Position numbers and translations under genes: made by a program. A stretch of DNA of 64,000 bases from NCBI GenBank assembly GCA_947650285.1, contig CANTFL010001342.1:496001-560000 (forward strand). The letters run 5' to 3'. Below are positions 11,170 to 23,604 of the stretch, piece by piece. This stretch comes from Hyaloperonospora brassicae (taxonomy: Eukaryota; Oomycota; Peronosporomycetes; Peronosporales; Peronosporaceae). A model generated the notes under the pieces. It was not told the DNA's origin, did no database searches, and worked only from the letters and a program-made list of their open reading frames with translations. Position 1 is the first letter of the stretch. Each line of letters starts with the position of its first letter.

Positions 11170-12506
11170 GCATCCCCACGTAAAAATGTAGAATGCGTGC
11201 GCATCTTACGTGGCAATTCGAGTGTGTATGCATTGCCCTTGCGATGCAACACTCGAAATGGTCCAATGTACTTCGGCAGTAGTTTACTACTGCCGTCATT
11301 AGTGACTGCGTGTCCAGGTAGGTTTACCGTAAACAGTAGTGCTAGGTCGTTAACCTTATATGAAAGAACATTCGCGCTTCCATTCTTGTCTGCGTTCCGT
11401 TTCTGACGGTTCACCGCATTTGCGATGGAGTCCTGAACGAAACGGACTACCGCCTCTCGAGTCAGCAGGAAGTTCTCTGCTTACACTTTGTTTTGTCTTT
11501 CAGTGCGCTTCGTGCGCACTGCTAAGAGATTGTTCTCGTCTTCAGCGAGGTTGTCTTCTTCCTCGCTGTCATAATCGTTGACGATGCTGAATATACCAGC
11601 ATCGTCATCATCATCCGAGTCAATAATAGCGTCGACACGTGATGAGCAAGAGTCAGAACGGTTTTTGCTCGAGCGAGTCCCCCCCCCTTATCCAAGAGTC
11701 ACACTCTGGAAGGGTGGGCACACTTGGATGGCGTAGGCCATTCACGTAAAACGGTGTGTGCTGTGTAGAAGCATGCACCGAATTATTGATGGCATTTCCA
11801 CTATGGGTAGGAATTCGCTCCAACTCGAAAACGAGTGGACATATCCTCGAAGGATCTCTTCGAGGACACGGTTTGCACGTTCCGTCTGACCATCTGTTTC
11901 CGGATGGTCAGAAGTAGACATCTTCAATCGTGTTCCCAATGTGCGGAACGCGGTTTGCCAAAATGCCGCCGTGAACCGAGGGTCACGGTCGGATTTGAGT
12001 TCACGGGGCAACCCGTGGAGTCGGAAGACCGTGTAGAGAAAGACACGAGCACAACCTTGAGCCTTGATCGACTCAGGGACAGCAGCAAGGTGGAACATCT
12101 TGCAGATACGGTCAACAAACACAAGAATACCATTATTCTTGTGAGCGTCTTCGGGAAAACCGAAGACGAAGTCCATTGAAACGGACTGCCAGCACTCTGT
12201 CGGAACAGGCAGAGGCTGCAATGGCGCACGGGATGAAGGGCTAGGCTTCACCCGTTGACAAACCTCGCAAGCACGTATGTACTTGCGGACAAACTATTAC
12301 TGGCGTGGCCAGTACAAGTCACGACTTACCGTGAGGTAAGTCTTTTCTCTACCACGATGCACGCCTGTTGGGGCATCGTGAAACTGACACATGATGCGTA
12401 AACGCAAATCATGATGAGCGGGGACGACGACACGAGGCGTGTCGTCGGCAAAAGCTGTATAGCACAGCAATCCGTTGCGTGTACTATACCGATCCGATGA
12501 GGATCG
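11130..12506 (-). pseudogene. E2 integrase
   Basis: The core lies in 11742-12251, with the first Asp in SVSMDFVFG, the second in SDRDPRFTA and the Glu in QTERANRVLEE, so the DDE triad is intact. The HHCC zinc-binding module is upstream (CEVCQRVKP near 12245-12280) but is interrupted by stops. The GPY/F module (YIGPFRVLHRKGNAY) is in 11130-11414. A 1-nt deletion shared with E4 and E6 follows the core, near 11800. The acidic linker present in E4 and E6 is shortened here by a deletion between direct repeats. Confidence 0.8.
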
Positions 12507-14025
12507 CTACAAAGCCGGTAAATCCCTCATTGATTGACTGGATGGATTCACCAGATGATCCACCAATCGCAGAAGATTCTTATCTTCCGCGTATGCCTTT
12601 CGTACGTCGTCAAGTAAACTTGACAACGGGACACTGGCTGACAGTGTCGCAACAGTGGGCTTATCCTCACTGTTGGATTGTGCGTCCGGCTCGAAATCGG
12701 GTCGGCGCGAGAGCGCATCAGCAACGACGTTTAGCCTTTCTAGTTTATACTCCACGGAGAAGTTATACTCCGCGAAGAAAGACAGCCACCTCGCCATCCT
12801 TTGCGAGAGGTGTGGGCTCTTTACGGCCGTGCGTAATGACGCATGGTCCGTGTAGACGATAAACGGTCTATCTCCCAATAGATAGACGCGAAACTTAGCC
12901 AGTGCGTACTTCATGGCAAGGAGTTCCTTGTCATGCACTGGGTAATTGCGCTCAGCTGCTTGCAGCTGACGCGACTGATAACAGATGACGCGCTCCGCGC
13001 GATCTGCATCGAACTGCATTAACGCACAGCCGATTGCAAAATCGCTGGCGTCACAGACCACATGAAATGGTCTGTCCTGATCTGCAATCGCCAAGATCGG
13101 CGATTGCATCAAGCTTTGCTTGATACCCTCAAAGAAACGCTGGCACTCAGCGTTCCATGACCACTTGATATTTTTCTTGAGCAAGCAAGAAAGATGAACA
13201 GTCATCTCGGCGTAGTTGCGCGAGAACTTGTGCAAGTACGCCGCTAGGCCAAGGAACTTACTTAGTCCCTTGACATCGACTGGCACTGGCCAGTCGGTGA
13301 TCGCCTTGATCTTTTCGGGATCAGGGCGTACGCTGTGTTTACCCACGATGCACCCGAGAAGTGGTATTTCGCTAGCCGCGAATATACACTTCTTGAGGTT
13401 TGCGTACAACTTATGCTTGCGCATAAGTTGAAGAACCTGACGAACGTGAGTTCTACGAACTTCGACGTCCGTCTTTCCGTCCATAGCCCGGCTATGGACG
13501 AACACATCGTCAAAGTAACTCGGTGCGAAGTCTCGCAGTGGTCTCAACAGATTTGTAACACATCTGTTGAAAGTAGCAGGGGCATTACTCAGCCCCTGTG
13601 GCATCACTAGCCACGCCCACAACATACCGCTGGGGGTGCTCACTGCTGTATACGGGATTCCATGACCACTTGAGAATCTGATAGAATCCATCCATCAGAT
13701 CCATAAACGAAAAGATGGTACTCTTTGACATACCATCTATGATTACGGCCTTCCTCGGTATCGGCGTCTGAGCCGGTACCGTTGCAGCATTCAATTTGTT
13801 GAATGCGTGCACTATCCGCCATCCTCCTGTGGCCTTTCGCACACAGAAGGTAGGAGAGCTGTGAGGGGATGTTGATTCCTTCACATGGCCCGCTGTTAAG
13901 CGACCGGCAAAGAACTTGTCGATCGCTAGCACTTGTTCACGAGACAGTGGCCACTGCTTAATGACACAATACTTCGAGCCCGGTCCGAGCTCGATCTCGT
14001 GTCGAGTGCCTTTGTCCTTAGGCAA
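12507..14025 (-). pseudogene. E2 reverse transcriptase and RNase H
   Basis: Two overlapping minus-strand frames (13585-14025 and 12507-13691) together cover a Gypsy RT. Fingers carry RHEIELGPGSKYCV and QWPL, the palm has SYFDDVFVHSRAM (the catalytic YxDD box), followed by the connection and RNase H (VVCDASDFAIGCAL, NYPVHDKELLAMKYAL, YTDHASLR). A 2-nt deletion between the two frames, just before TAVSTPSGMLW, breaks RT. Comparison with family B gives the length difference, and E4 and E6 carry the same break. Activity from this copy is therefore not expected. Confidence 0.85.
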
Positions 14026-15304
14026 CTAGCACGGTACGGATTCAGGGATCACATCCTTGAATTCGATCAAATACTTATACAAAGGATTTGCCTGAAGTGA
14101 CTCCCAGGATTGAGACGTGTATCGCTCAATCCGAGTCTTCTCATCGAGTACACTTTCGTCCATCGATGAGCTGCTGAGAAGCCGTTCGTTCTGAGCAAAT
14201 ACTGTTGCCGACCGAATATTGGCCACATACTCATCCTCTGTGACGAGTATGCAGATCTGCTTGACTTTGCCACTACGCAGATCACGCAAGAACCGTTTCG
14301 GTTCTAGCGTTGGCAACTGAGTTATCTCCGAAGTTAACTTCGGAGGCACAATCAGATCAAGCGTATAAGCGACTACGCTTGATCCGTCATTAACCAAGAC
14401 GTTCAACGGCTCGGTTTCTTCCTGGGAACTTGCTTTCACAGGTTGCTGAGGGCCTGATCCCTCAGCAAGTGACTCTTGAGTAATTCCTTCCTCAAGTACG
14501 TGAGGACTTATTCCCTCGACTTCTTCTGACTGTGGCTGTGCAACCACAGTCAGGTACCGATCCTCTACGGTCGACCCTCCAGTCGACCTAGGATTTTCAT
14601 GTTGCCCTTTGGGGGCAACAGGTTTCTTTTGTCTAAGATTCTGCCCGCTAGGCATGCATCCATGTCCCGGTCCACTCGACTTATTCGAGTGGTGGACCTT
14701 CGGCGCAGCCTGTACTCCTGTACAGCCGCCAGGAGCTTGCTCCACAGTGTAGTGATCAACTATACTGTGATCTTGTGCGGTCGTGCGAGCGACCGTGCCG
14801 CAAGTGAGGCCATCGCACTCACTTGCAGAATATCCACACGCTTGTGGACGCTCCATGACGTTCATCAGATGGCCATCTATTGAACAAGCGGCAGGCATCT
14901 TCACGGATCGATGCTGCCAGCTCACCCTTGGCTCGTACTTGCTGAGCCAAGGTAATCCCAGGATGACATCAAATTTGTCATCCAGATCCAGTACGATGAA
15001 GTCATCATCGTACTGTTCGCCCTCTAACGTGTAGTGGATTCCTACTACACGTTTCTCAACGGTAATCGATGCGCCTGTTGCAAGGCGCACCGTCATCCTC
15101 GTGAGGGGGAATGTCGCGCTCAACGAACTTGAGCCTACGACCCTCTAGTGACTGGCGACGAACAAAGTTGTTCGACGCCCCACAGTCTACTAGGGCACGA
15201 AGCGACAAATCATTTGTCGCTTCCAACTTCAAGGTGATGAGCGAAACGTCATCATAAGGTGCAGAGACACACAATGATTGTGTATCTGGATCAACTTTCG
15301 TCAA
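14026..15304 (-). pseudogene. E2 protease region and linker
   Basis: The retropepsin active site is LVDCGASN (15150-15200 area), with Cys in place of the usual Ser or Thr. The flap and the hydrophobic ILGLPWL segment are further along. An extra G at about 15107-15112 shifts the frame relative to E4 and E6. The linker up to RT ends at a TAG shared by all three family A copies (complement of CTA near 14026). Confidence 0.75.
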
Positions 15305-15333
15305 GAGATTTGAAAATTCTCTTGAGGTTGCTG

Positions 15334-15376
15334 GATCAGTAGGGCGCTCCGCCCCTACTGACCCCGACCATTTTTT
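15334..15376 (-). promoter_or_regulatory. E2 gag-pol frameshift signal
   Basis: Minus-strand A AAA AAT (15376-15370), a 6-nt spacer, then an 11-bp hairpin (15363-15334) containing the gag stop TAG (15357-15355). Slipping -1 opens the protease frame without a stop. Confidence 0.55.
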
Positions 15377-16509
15377 GATGGTCCGTCTCGCTGTTGCGGC
15401 TTCGCAACAGCGCTGGACCCACGCCCATTGCCCTTTCTGGCAAATGGACGACCATTTCGATCAGTACTGTTTGGTACTGGGCGTGGAGCACTACACTCGT
15501 ATGCGTAGTGCCCTTACTTCTGACAGCGATTGCACCTCTGCAATCGCTTGTTGTTTGAAGAGCGGGGTCTCTCGCTCTCAACATAGCAGAGGTTCATTGG
15601 TTCTGGAACTCCGATCTTTTGTCGTCTCGGTAGAAGATAAGAGTTTGAGCTAGCATGAGCCTGTCTCATGCTAAAGTCTTCCTGTTCCGCGGCTGATATT
15701 GCTTCTTCCAGCGTATTCAGATCAAGGCGGAACAGGTGGCTCCTGACGGGCCCTTCTGCGAGCCCTTGCATGAACACCGTAATCAACGTGTGTTCATGTA
15801 CTGGGTTGGCAGTTATACTACTCGCAAGGAGTCGTATATGTTGTGCGTAAGCGTGCACATCACGCTTACCCTGCTTGAGTTTCAGGAGCTGAGAACGAGC
15901 CCTGAACTCAGCACGTGGCGGCTCAAACGTTTGTCTGAGCCGGGACTTGAAGTCATCTAGCGAACTAAACACATTTGGGTCGCTACTCTCAAGCCCCAGG
16001 GACCAAGTTTTGGCACGCCCTGCCAAGTGGGTCTGAGCAAATGTGAGTTTCATTTCCTCATCGTCGACGCGACGAGAGCTTAAGGCTCTGTCGAGTTCGA
16101 CAAACCATAGTAACAGGGAGTCCTCCGGGACTCCACTGTACGTTGAGATGTCAAATTTCATGACTTCGGGACGACGCGCATGTGCTGTTCCGCCCACAGC
16201 AGCGTGGAATTGCTGCTGTGTCAACAGCTCTGTCTGTTGAGCAACGAGTTCTCTCAACTGCTCGGCCTGTTGAGAGCCTTGCTGGTGAAGCAAAGCTACT
16301 TTCTTCCTTTCGGCGACAAGTTCATTTTAAATAAACTTGGCTATAGCGGCATATTGTTGGTCTCTGTCTAGAGACTCCAGCATGGCGCTAATGGCGAACT
16401 CGCCTACGGTAGAACTCGTTCGTTCTACCGCACCCCATTCGATGTCACTCAAATGGGTAAACCCTTCACTCGTGGCGTGAAGGGTCTCTTCATCATCCAA
16501 CATGAACAT
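15355..16509 (-). pseudogene. E2 gag
   Basis: The Met at 16509 or 16503 begins a roughly 380-codon Gag: an Asp/Glu-rich start, a Gln-rich coiled segment (16180-16290), the capsid-like part with SGVPEDSLLLWFVELDRAL, and a CCHC knuckle (CNRCQKxGHYAYEC) near 15495-15536. A TAA after AKFI (about 16327-16329) is shared with E4 but absent from E6. A second TAA lies inside the knuckle (15514-15516) and is shared by every copy. The terminal TAG is in the frameshift hairpin. Confidence 0.8.
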
Positions 16510-16539
16510 GTTGGATGCTGTGGTCCTTGGAAGGACTAC

Positions 16540-16551
16540 AAAGTGCTACCA
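16540..16551 (-). other. E2 primer binding site
   Basis: TGGTAGCACTTT on the minus strand, 2 nt inside the 5' LTR. Confidence 0.7.
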
Positions 16552-16553
16552 GG

Positions 16554-16942
16554 TGTAACGGGGCACACCCTTGCGTGAACTTAACGCAAGGGTATCGTAC
16601 CCCGACAAGCGTACACGAGGCAAACGACGAAGCGTAGAGAATGGAAAAGTAAAACTGTTGTATTAATATAATTAAGTCTTTTGTCACTGTCTATCTGTTC
16701 AACCTGACTTAATTATGCTAATATAAATGAGTGTATGGTGACGTCTTGTCACCACTCATTGCGCGCGTCTTGCGGCGATTTGTGGGTTGATATCATCAAG
16801 ATATCAACCAATGAGCAGACTCTTTGGTCGACCCTTCAATATCACCGCTTCGGTGATATTGTTTATACAATATTCAACTTCATATTCTTTATTGTCACTT
16901 TTCTTAAAGTGACAATTCCATGTAACGGGCTGCCCCGTTACA
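16554..16942 (-). repeat. E2 5' LTR
   Basis: 389 bp. It carries the U3 allele of family A 5' LTRs (GATATCAACC, ATATTCAACTTC and CTTTTCTTAAAG on the plus strand), which differs from its own 3' LTR. Confidence 0.92.
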
Positions 16943-16947
16943 AATAG

Positions 16948-17040
16948 GATGATCGCAGAAAAGAGGTGGCTGCACATTTGGAAGCCAAGGAAGCGGTTAC
17001 TGCTGAGCAAACGCGATCCGTCACACGTAGACAAAGGCGG
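16948..17040 (+). pseudogene. End of candidate LINE ORF1 (right of E2)
   Basis: Charged coding segment DDRRKEVAAHLEAKEAVTAE followed by Arg-rich residues. It is in frame with 8772-9043 once E2 and one target duplication are removed. It abuts the ORF2 start codon at 17049. Confidence 0.45.
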
Positions 17041-17048
17041 CATATACG

Positions 17049-18835
17049 ATGCCTGTGGACACAAAGACTGAGGCTCCAGTTGCGGCAGCATCTGACAAAA
17101 TATTTGGATATGCTGTTGGTGCAAAGACAGTTACCAAGCTAGTGGTACCGAACGCGACCACGGAGGCGGCTGTGCGTTCGACGACAATGCAACAAGAGAA
17201 TGCCTCGGCTTCGCCAAAGGATATGGCTGGTGTTGAGATGGATCAGGAGAATGCAGGTGCTGCACCTAGTTATACAGCGGCGACAATAATAGCCGGTGAC
17301 GGGGAGGCGGTTTTTTTGAGCGGGTATATACAAGAAGACCTTGCTTCGGGTGTGACAGAGGTACCGGCCTCTTCTTCATCAGCTGTGGCACAGATGTCGG
17401 GTGCGGGGTCCGAGGCCACAGCTGCCGCTTTCACGGCTGTCTATAAGTAGATAGGCTCATTTGCAGCCACGATGGACATCGATGAGCGTGAGACGTCCCT
17501 CTTGCCTTTTCTCCTGCATCCACTTGATGCTGAGAAGACCACGAATGACGTCAAAGACTCGGCGGGTCGTGAATCCATGGGCGATCTAGACGCCCATCTT
17601 CCCTAAGATTTGAATGAGATCCCTGCGGTTCATGTGGTTGACGCTCAGCCAATCATAAAAAGTTGTGAAGAGGCAACACCCAGTCAAATTACATCTCCTT
17701 CAGGGGGCACTCAACTCGTCTGACGATGCTGTAAGCACGTGAGACGCGGCGGAAGCGTCTAAAAGGAAGGCTGAAGACCATTCGGATACACTAATGGCAC
17801 TACGCAGACACAAAAACCGCGCGACGAAATCACAAAAATTAGCGCGCCTGGCCCTTGATACAGACAGCGCGATCATTAACGTTGCTAGATAGCTTAAGCC
17901 TAAATCTTTCCACCCGCTGCTGACACCGTTCGGAAGTCACGAACGAAACCGCGGCAAGACGGAAAACGATATCGCACGTGCGGTATGGCGGCATCAGACG
18001 CCGAAATCGCCAGTGCAGCAAAATAAATGTGAAACCTTCATGAGCTGATTAAAACATCTACATGACAACCTAGAAAGCAATATTTAGTCCATACCTTACC
18101 CTCTAACTGAGCTGCAAACGTGGGGCAAGAAAGGCTCGACGTCTTCTGGCCGAGAATTGTAAAGCAACGCTCACCTTGCTATGAATGATCATCACGGCTA
18201 AGACAAGAGCTTCGACACAAGGCTGCTCTCGATGTGTCGCAGGCGTGCCACGGCGGTTCGGTCTTTATGCCACGGTACGCAACGCTGGTGCTTGACAAAC
18301 GCGGCAGAGTACTTTCATTGTGTAGAGGCTTTGACATTGACCTACTTACCGGTATGACGGAGACAGCCCTCAACGACACAATAGTTGCGGTCCTCTCCCT
18401 CCTTAGTCTGCTCTGCATCAGTCGGTTCCCGAAGAAACCTGACTGTGGTGTTGTCCTTCCTGAAACATGCGCACGGATCTACGACGCCGACAGTGAGATC
18501 AAGCGTGTAGCTGACTCCGTGCTTAGGACAGAGGCGCTGGCTGACATGCTTGACTTTTGAGAAGTCGGGCGCGAAGGCTAAACACGTTGTTACTAGGGTC
18601 TTCTTGAAGACTTCACGTGTGCGCTCGCGGAGCTGACACAGAGCCGCACACGAATCGGAAGAAGTTCGGCACATGGCATAAGATGTAGTTTTCTCACTCA
18701 AAATGTGTTTGGGATGGTGCCTACCGGAATGACACAGCCCCAATTCGCGCACTTTCGTCAGAGAACCCAAGATGGCCTACTGGATTTCTCTTGCCTTCAA
18801 GAGACGAGGGTGTCTGAGGGTGCGACAATGCCAGC
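17049..18835 (+). pseudogene. L1-like LINE ORF2, N-terminal extension and start of endonuclease
   Basis: An ATG at 17049 opens 133 codons rich in Ala, Glu and Thr. The same frame continues past a stop (17448-17450) to 17605 and beyond. Lys/Arg-rich segments follow near 17750-18030, and a 108-codon piece lies at 18234-18560 (RGFDIDLLTGMTETALNDT, VVLPETCARIYDADSEI). The apurinic-type endonuclease begins at the end, with FSCLQETRVSEGA and its catalytic Glu in QET (18801-18803). Insertion of E3 at 18836 cuts the endonuclease. Many stops and shifts show it is dead. The long N-terminal extension fits ORF2 of oomycete L1-like elements as I know them; that comparison is from memory. Confidence 0.7.
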
Positions 18836-19312
18836 TGTAGCGAAGCTACACAGCTCCTCAAGTCAGAGGAAGACTTAACGCTCAATGAGCAACTTTGGTT
18901 CAACGAACCCGACTCAAAGAGTCAACAAGATCAGAGAGCTTACGGTCCCTGTTCCAGGGGGACCAAACAATTCAAGAGAATCACAGCACAGAGTGCTCAA
19001 GAGCAGCTACCTTTACAGGCGTTGCTAGCTCTTCCGATCAAGACGCCTCGCAAGGCACGTGTCTTATGTTGATCAAAATGGGAACTGAATTTTATTTCTT
19101 CTTTTAACCCAAAAGAACACCGTAGAACAAAGTAAATAACCTACTCACTTATGTCCTAAATAAACCTATGAAAAGATCTCGTAATCAATTGTTGACAGAG
19201 ATCAGTCTTCAACAATTGATACTCGTGTTCTGATATTAATTTAAGAGGGGCCCCATCCCTTGTGTGTACCACACCTATTGTCGACTACCAGTCGACGTGT
19301 AACCCCGTTACA
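18836..19312 (-). repeat. E3 3' LTR
   Basis: 477 bp, with termini TGTAG...GTTACA on the plus strand. It carries the 3'-type U3 allele (GATACTCGTG, TTTAAGAGGGGCCCC). Confidence 0.9.
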
Positions 19313-19418
19313 CCTTCCTCCACCAGACTAAAGTTACCACAAAACGTCAATCGAATTATTTCCTCGAAGAGGACGGTGTGTGCGCTTTAACCTCACGGTT
19401 GGAAAAACACAAAATAAC

Positions 19419-20720
19419 ATGGCATCGCCACCCCATGAGTCCTCGACTCTCTCGTCTTACCTTGGCATCGATGGGGATGTGGATTATGGTAGCGATACCG
19501 ATATCCATGGTGACGAGAGGAAAATGTCCGACGCACCAGTGCAAGAGGCATGCCTCATACTGCACCAAACCCATTTGCCGAGCGTGGCGAAGCCAACGCG
19601 CCATCGGCGCCGCATCAAACACTTCTTGTGGGTGATGCAATCATCACTAATCCGCTCGATGAGCAACAACAGGTGGACATCCAAAGAGAGGAGAGCGCTC
19701 AGCGCCGTACGCAGCTTGCTGCAACCCTTGAGGGTCGTCGTGGCTATCTGTTCACACCAATCAATGTGGAAGAGCGTATACGCCACATGACAGGTCGTTC
19801 TTTGGCAACGTGGGCTATCGGCGCTAAGCCAACATCTTCTGACGAGGTGGCGAGTCGACAGGCACTTCGTGAGAGGTACCTGCAAACCCACTTGACGACT
19901 CTTAGTCAATACAAGTTGCGACTTGACACGCAAGCACGGGGGTGCACCGGTTCCACCGATGAAGGGAATACCCATACTCCTATTCGCAGGCGAATCACAG
20001 GAGGAAGAAGACAACGCTTTTGTTCGATTGGGGGCATCGGAAACGACACTTCAGCAGCATGGTAGATCTCAGAGCAAGTGCCGATGTGGCAGACGTTTGT
20101 CTAGAACGAAAGCTTCGGTATGATTACGCTATGATTAAGGCCAGAGACCGGTTGCGAACTCGCACACGATATGCTCCGGCTGTGCCAGCTGACGTGGGTG
20201 TGTGTCAAGCGGGACCCAACTACCCACCTGGTTCCACCACTATTGGTGAGAAGCGTCTTTGGTCACAGGGGGGCCCTTGCCGCGATTTTCAAAAACATCA
20301 ACGGCGTATGAGCAATCCTGCCGAAGGGGTGTCTCATACTGTCATGAGTTCTCCGACTCCGGGTACCCTCGCCACTTCACCAGATACTGGTATTGACCCT
20401 GATGACGACGTCGTTTCAGGAGTCGCTCCACATGGAACTGGTGGTTCCCTTGCTCATCGAGCAGCGTCGGAGGTGGTCGGTATACCGAAGGAGAGCATGA
20501 GAAGATGCTTCTCGAGATGAGTGGTCTCCGTGAGATATTGAGTAAGACCCAGAGTGCGTTTGACGCGATGCGAGCCCGTGTCCAGGCGTTGGAGTTGGGC
20601 CAAGCCGGGATGGAGGCTCAGCTTGACCTCCTGATACGGATTCAGCAACCGATGGCAAGGCCATCCTACCTGGCGCAAGCGCCTCCAAGTTCACGTGGGA
20701 CGGATCCCGATACGGCTTAA
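19419..20720 (+). pseudogene. E3 antisense ORF, broken
   Basis: Opposite to pol, coding-like frames run from an ATG at 19419 through 19550-20065 and 20020-20520 to 20720, with frameshifts between them. The N-terminus is Ser/Asp-rich, the middle has Arg/Glu-rich helices (RREESAQRRTQLAATLEGRR-like), and the end (20505-20720) is a predicted coiled coil (MSGLREILSKTQSAFDAM). It occupies the same place as the family A antisense ORF, overlapping the chromodomain, but I see no sequence similarity to it. Function unknown. Confidence 0.45.
20341..20445 (-). pseudogene. E3 chromodomain
   Basis: Minus-strand translation gives FHVERLLKRRRHQGQYQYLV and KWRGYPESENS, a canonical chromodomain pattern, ended by a stop in place of the conserved Trp. 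It lies downstream of the integrase GPF module. Confidence 0.75.
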
Positions 20721-21700
20721 GCAAACCAACGTAGAACACGGGGTGTGTGCGCAGTTTGAGCGGAAGGTTGATCCTATACGCAAGTCCCTTCTTGGCGACG
20801 ACCGTAAATGGTCCAATGAAGCGCGAGCGCAACTATGTCTTGAAGACAGCAGACACTACATTTGTAGGTAGATTTTTAGCATTGAGTAGAACTTGGTCTC
20901 CGACCTCATAAAGTTCAATAGAACCTCTGCCTTTAGCATCAGCTTGTTCCTTCTGCTTGTCTTGGCTATCAGCCAGTGCGTCACGCACATGTCGTAAGAC
21001 ATTCAATCGCGTTGCGAGAAACTCGCTTACCTGTTTGCTAACAGTAGCAGAGCTGATATTAGCAAGCCGATCGGCTACTCCTCCCCCACCAAGCCCTAAA
21101 CCACGCAGTGATAGCGTTAACGGAACGTGAGGGTGTGTGAGACCATTCACATAAAACGGTGTGTAGCCGGTGGAGGCATGCACGGCGTTATTCAACGCAA
21201 ACTCAACGACAGGGAGCATCGAACTCCAACGCTTAGGCGTTTAAGCGCAAACACTGCGCAAGATGTCGCCGATGATGCGATTTACTCGCTCGGTTTGACC
21301 ATCAGTCTGCGGATGATCCGCCTTGGACATGTCCAAACGTGTGACGAGCACCTTGAAGATGGATCTCCAAAACTTCCCAGTGAAGCGAGGATCATTTTCA
21401 GAGACAATTGCCAACGGCAAACCGTGTTGTCGAAACACTCGATCAATAAACAGCGCAGCTGTGCCCTCACTATCAATGGTATCCGGCACCGCCGATAAAT
21501 GAGCCAAGCTGCTTAAACGGTCAACAAAGACCACAATAACCGTATTTCCATACGAATCTTTGGGTAAATCGAACAGTAAATCCATGCTGATGAACTCCCA
21601 ACACCCCTTGGGTTAGGCAAACAAGCCAGCGACGCGGCCGCGTGAGGTGAGGGTTTCACCCGTTGACACGTTTCACACGTACGCACATATGTGCTCACCT
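20720..21700 (-). pseudogene. E3 integrase
   Basis: Zinc-module end CETCQRVKPSPH near 21640-21690, then a core with MDLLFDLPKD (first Asp), ENDPRFTG (second Asp) and QTERVNRIIGDIL (Glu). A stop near 21240 separates it from the C-terminal part, which carries NAVHASTGYTPFYVNG and the GPF module (RFIGPFTVVAKKG, about 20790-20830). E5 keeps the same region as one open frame from 40565 to 41734, so the stop here is private to E3. Confidence 0.8.
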
Positions 21701-22014
21701 ATTTGTATAGTTTGGACCACCAATAGCATTGGCTATCTGAGCCGTAGGTCTTCTCACGACCGAGATAACCATTCAACGCAGTATCATGTGCCTCATAGAG
21801 GATCCGATACTTCAACTCCTCATCATGAGGGACAACGATGCGAGGGGTATCCTCCACATCCGTGCTATAGCCAACAGGCCCTGATCGATAGAATATCGAT
21901 GTAACCTCGCACGTAACCGTACCGATAATTCTATGTCCGAGTCCTTAAACTACTCGCTCCCTAGAGCACGTAGCAGAGCTACACAGTGTTCATCCTTGGC
22001 ATATGCCGTACGGA

Positions 22015-23604
22015 TTAGGTAAGTGACCGACGACGACAGAGTCGTAACATGAGCAAGCTCATAGTCAGGCCTGCGTGACAACGCATCAGCCAAGCATTCT
22101 GCTTGCCCGGCTTATACTTCACCTCGAAGTTGTATTCGGCAAAGAAGGAAAGCCAGCGAGCCATTCTCTGAGAGAGGTGAGGCGACTGGGTCGCAGTGCG
22201 TAGTGACGAATGATCTGTATAGATCACAAACGGCTTAGAGCCAAGAATATGAACTCTGAATTTGACGAGGGCATACTTCATTGCAAGTAGCTCTTTGTCA
22301 TGAACAGGATAGTTCTTTTCTGCAGCCTTAGTCTGCCGAGACTCAAACGCAATTACGCGTTCCCGTCCATCAGAATCTGTCTGTAATAGAGCGATGCCTA
22401 TGGGAAAGTCAGATGCGTCACAGACGACACTGAAAGATCGATCATGATCAGGCAAAGCCAAGATTGGGGCATGAAGGAGACTCTCCTTTACTGCTTGAAA
22501 AGCATCATGCTCGGTGCTAGTCCAGCACCATTCCACATCCTTTTTAAGGAGATTGGATAATGGCCGATCCATATCTGCGTAATTCGCACTGTACTTGTGT
22601 AAGTAATTGGCAAGGCCAACCCACTCACGTAAGTCTTTTTGGTTCTTTGGAACCGTCCAATCAACTATGGCTTTTACCTTAGCGGGATCCGCTCTAAGGC
22701 CTCGCTTACCAATATAGCACACTAAAAAGGGAATCTCTTCTGCTCCAAAGATTCACTTAGACGCGTTGGCGTACAACTTATTCGTTGTCATGCACTCGAG
22801 CACCGCTTGTAAATGGTCAATGTGATTGTCCACATCTGACCGACCGTTCATAGCACGACTATGGACAAAGATGTCGTCAAAGTACGTCTGCGCATAACCT
22901 CTGTGAGGTCTGAACAGTTGTGTCACAAGACGATTGAATGTAGCCGGGGCATTTGATAACCCTTGAGGCATAACAAGCCACTCCCAGAGCATACTGCTGG
23001 AAGTGCTGACCGCTGTCAGCGGAATATCGCTTTCTCGCATGAGCAGCCGGTAATAACCATCGACTAAGTCGAGCGTGTTGTACACTTTACATCCCACAAT
23101 GTTGTTCTGAAGAACATCCTTCCTCGGAATTGGTGTCTGAGTCGGGATGTTGGCTGCATGAAGCTTATTGTAATCATGAACAATGCGCCACTTCCCATTG
23201 GGCTTTTTGACACAGAAGGTCGGTGTGGAATGGGGAGATTTGCTCTCACGTACCATTCCTGCCGCGTGCTTTGCACAAAAGAATTCGTCAATGACGTCAC
23301 ACTGTTCCTTCGGTAAAGGCCACTGCCGTGTTACGCAGTATTTGATTCCAGGAACCAAGTCAATTTTATGACTTACACCTCTATCGAGAGGCAAAACGGA
23401 CGGTGGGTTGTGACACACCACGTCCTGAAATTCCTTTACCAAAGGATAGAACGGAGCAAGAGGATCCTTAAGGATTGACGATCCACTACGGGCATCCAAT
23501 GCCGCCTTTTTGTCCTCAAGGACAGAATAGTCCAATAACGAGGATGAGTTCAACTCAATGTCCGGTCGAATGACCACTAACTCGTATAATTCTCCGGCCT
23601 GCAA
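22015..23604 (-). pseudogene. E3 reverse transcriptase and RNase H
   Basis: RT in 22753-23604 has [32 protein letters not shown] and the catalytic [15 protein letters not shown] (near 22750) in LYANASKxIFGAEE ends this frame, followed by RNase H in 22015-22722 (VVCDASDFPIGIAL, YPVHDKELLAMKYAL). A frameshift after KPGKQN destroys the end of the connection to integrase. Both lesions are also in E5. Confidence 0.85.

Larger units (their letters stand above)
9044..16942 (-). mobile_element. E2: Ty3/Gypsy chromodomain element, family A
   Basis: A full-length 7.9 kb copy on the minus strand bounded by LTRs. A perfect 5-bp target duplication, AATAG, lies at 9039-9043 and 16943-16947. The flanking reading frame of the LINE continues across the insertion, so it is a genuine insertion event. 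All domains are recognisable but pol is broken by lesions shared with E4 and E6, plus private ones: an extra G in the protease near 15107-15112 and a roughly 77 bp deletion near 11627 between TAGCG direct repeats. The two LTRs look about 5% different. Confidence 0.93.

Noticed and set aside
18234..18560. 108-codon frame as an independent host gene
   Set aside because: It lies in order between the LINE ORF2 start and its endonuclease and fits the ORF2 N-terminal extension.
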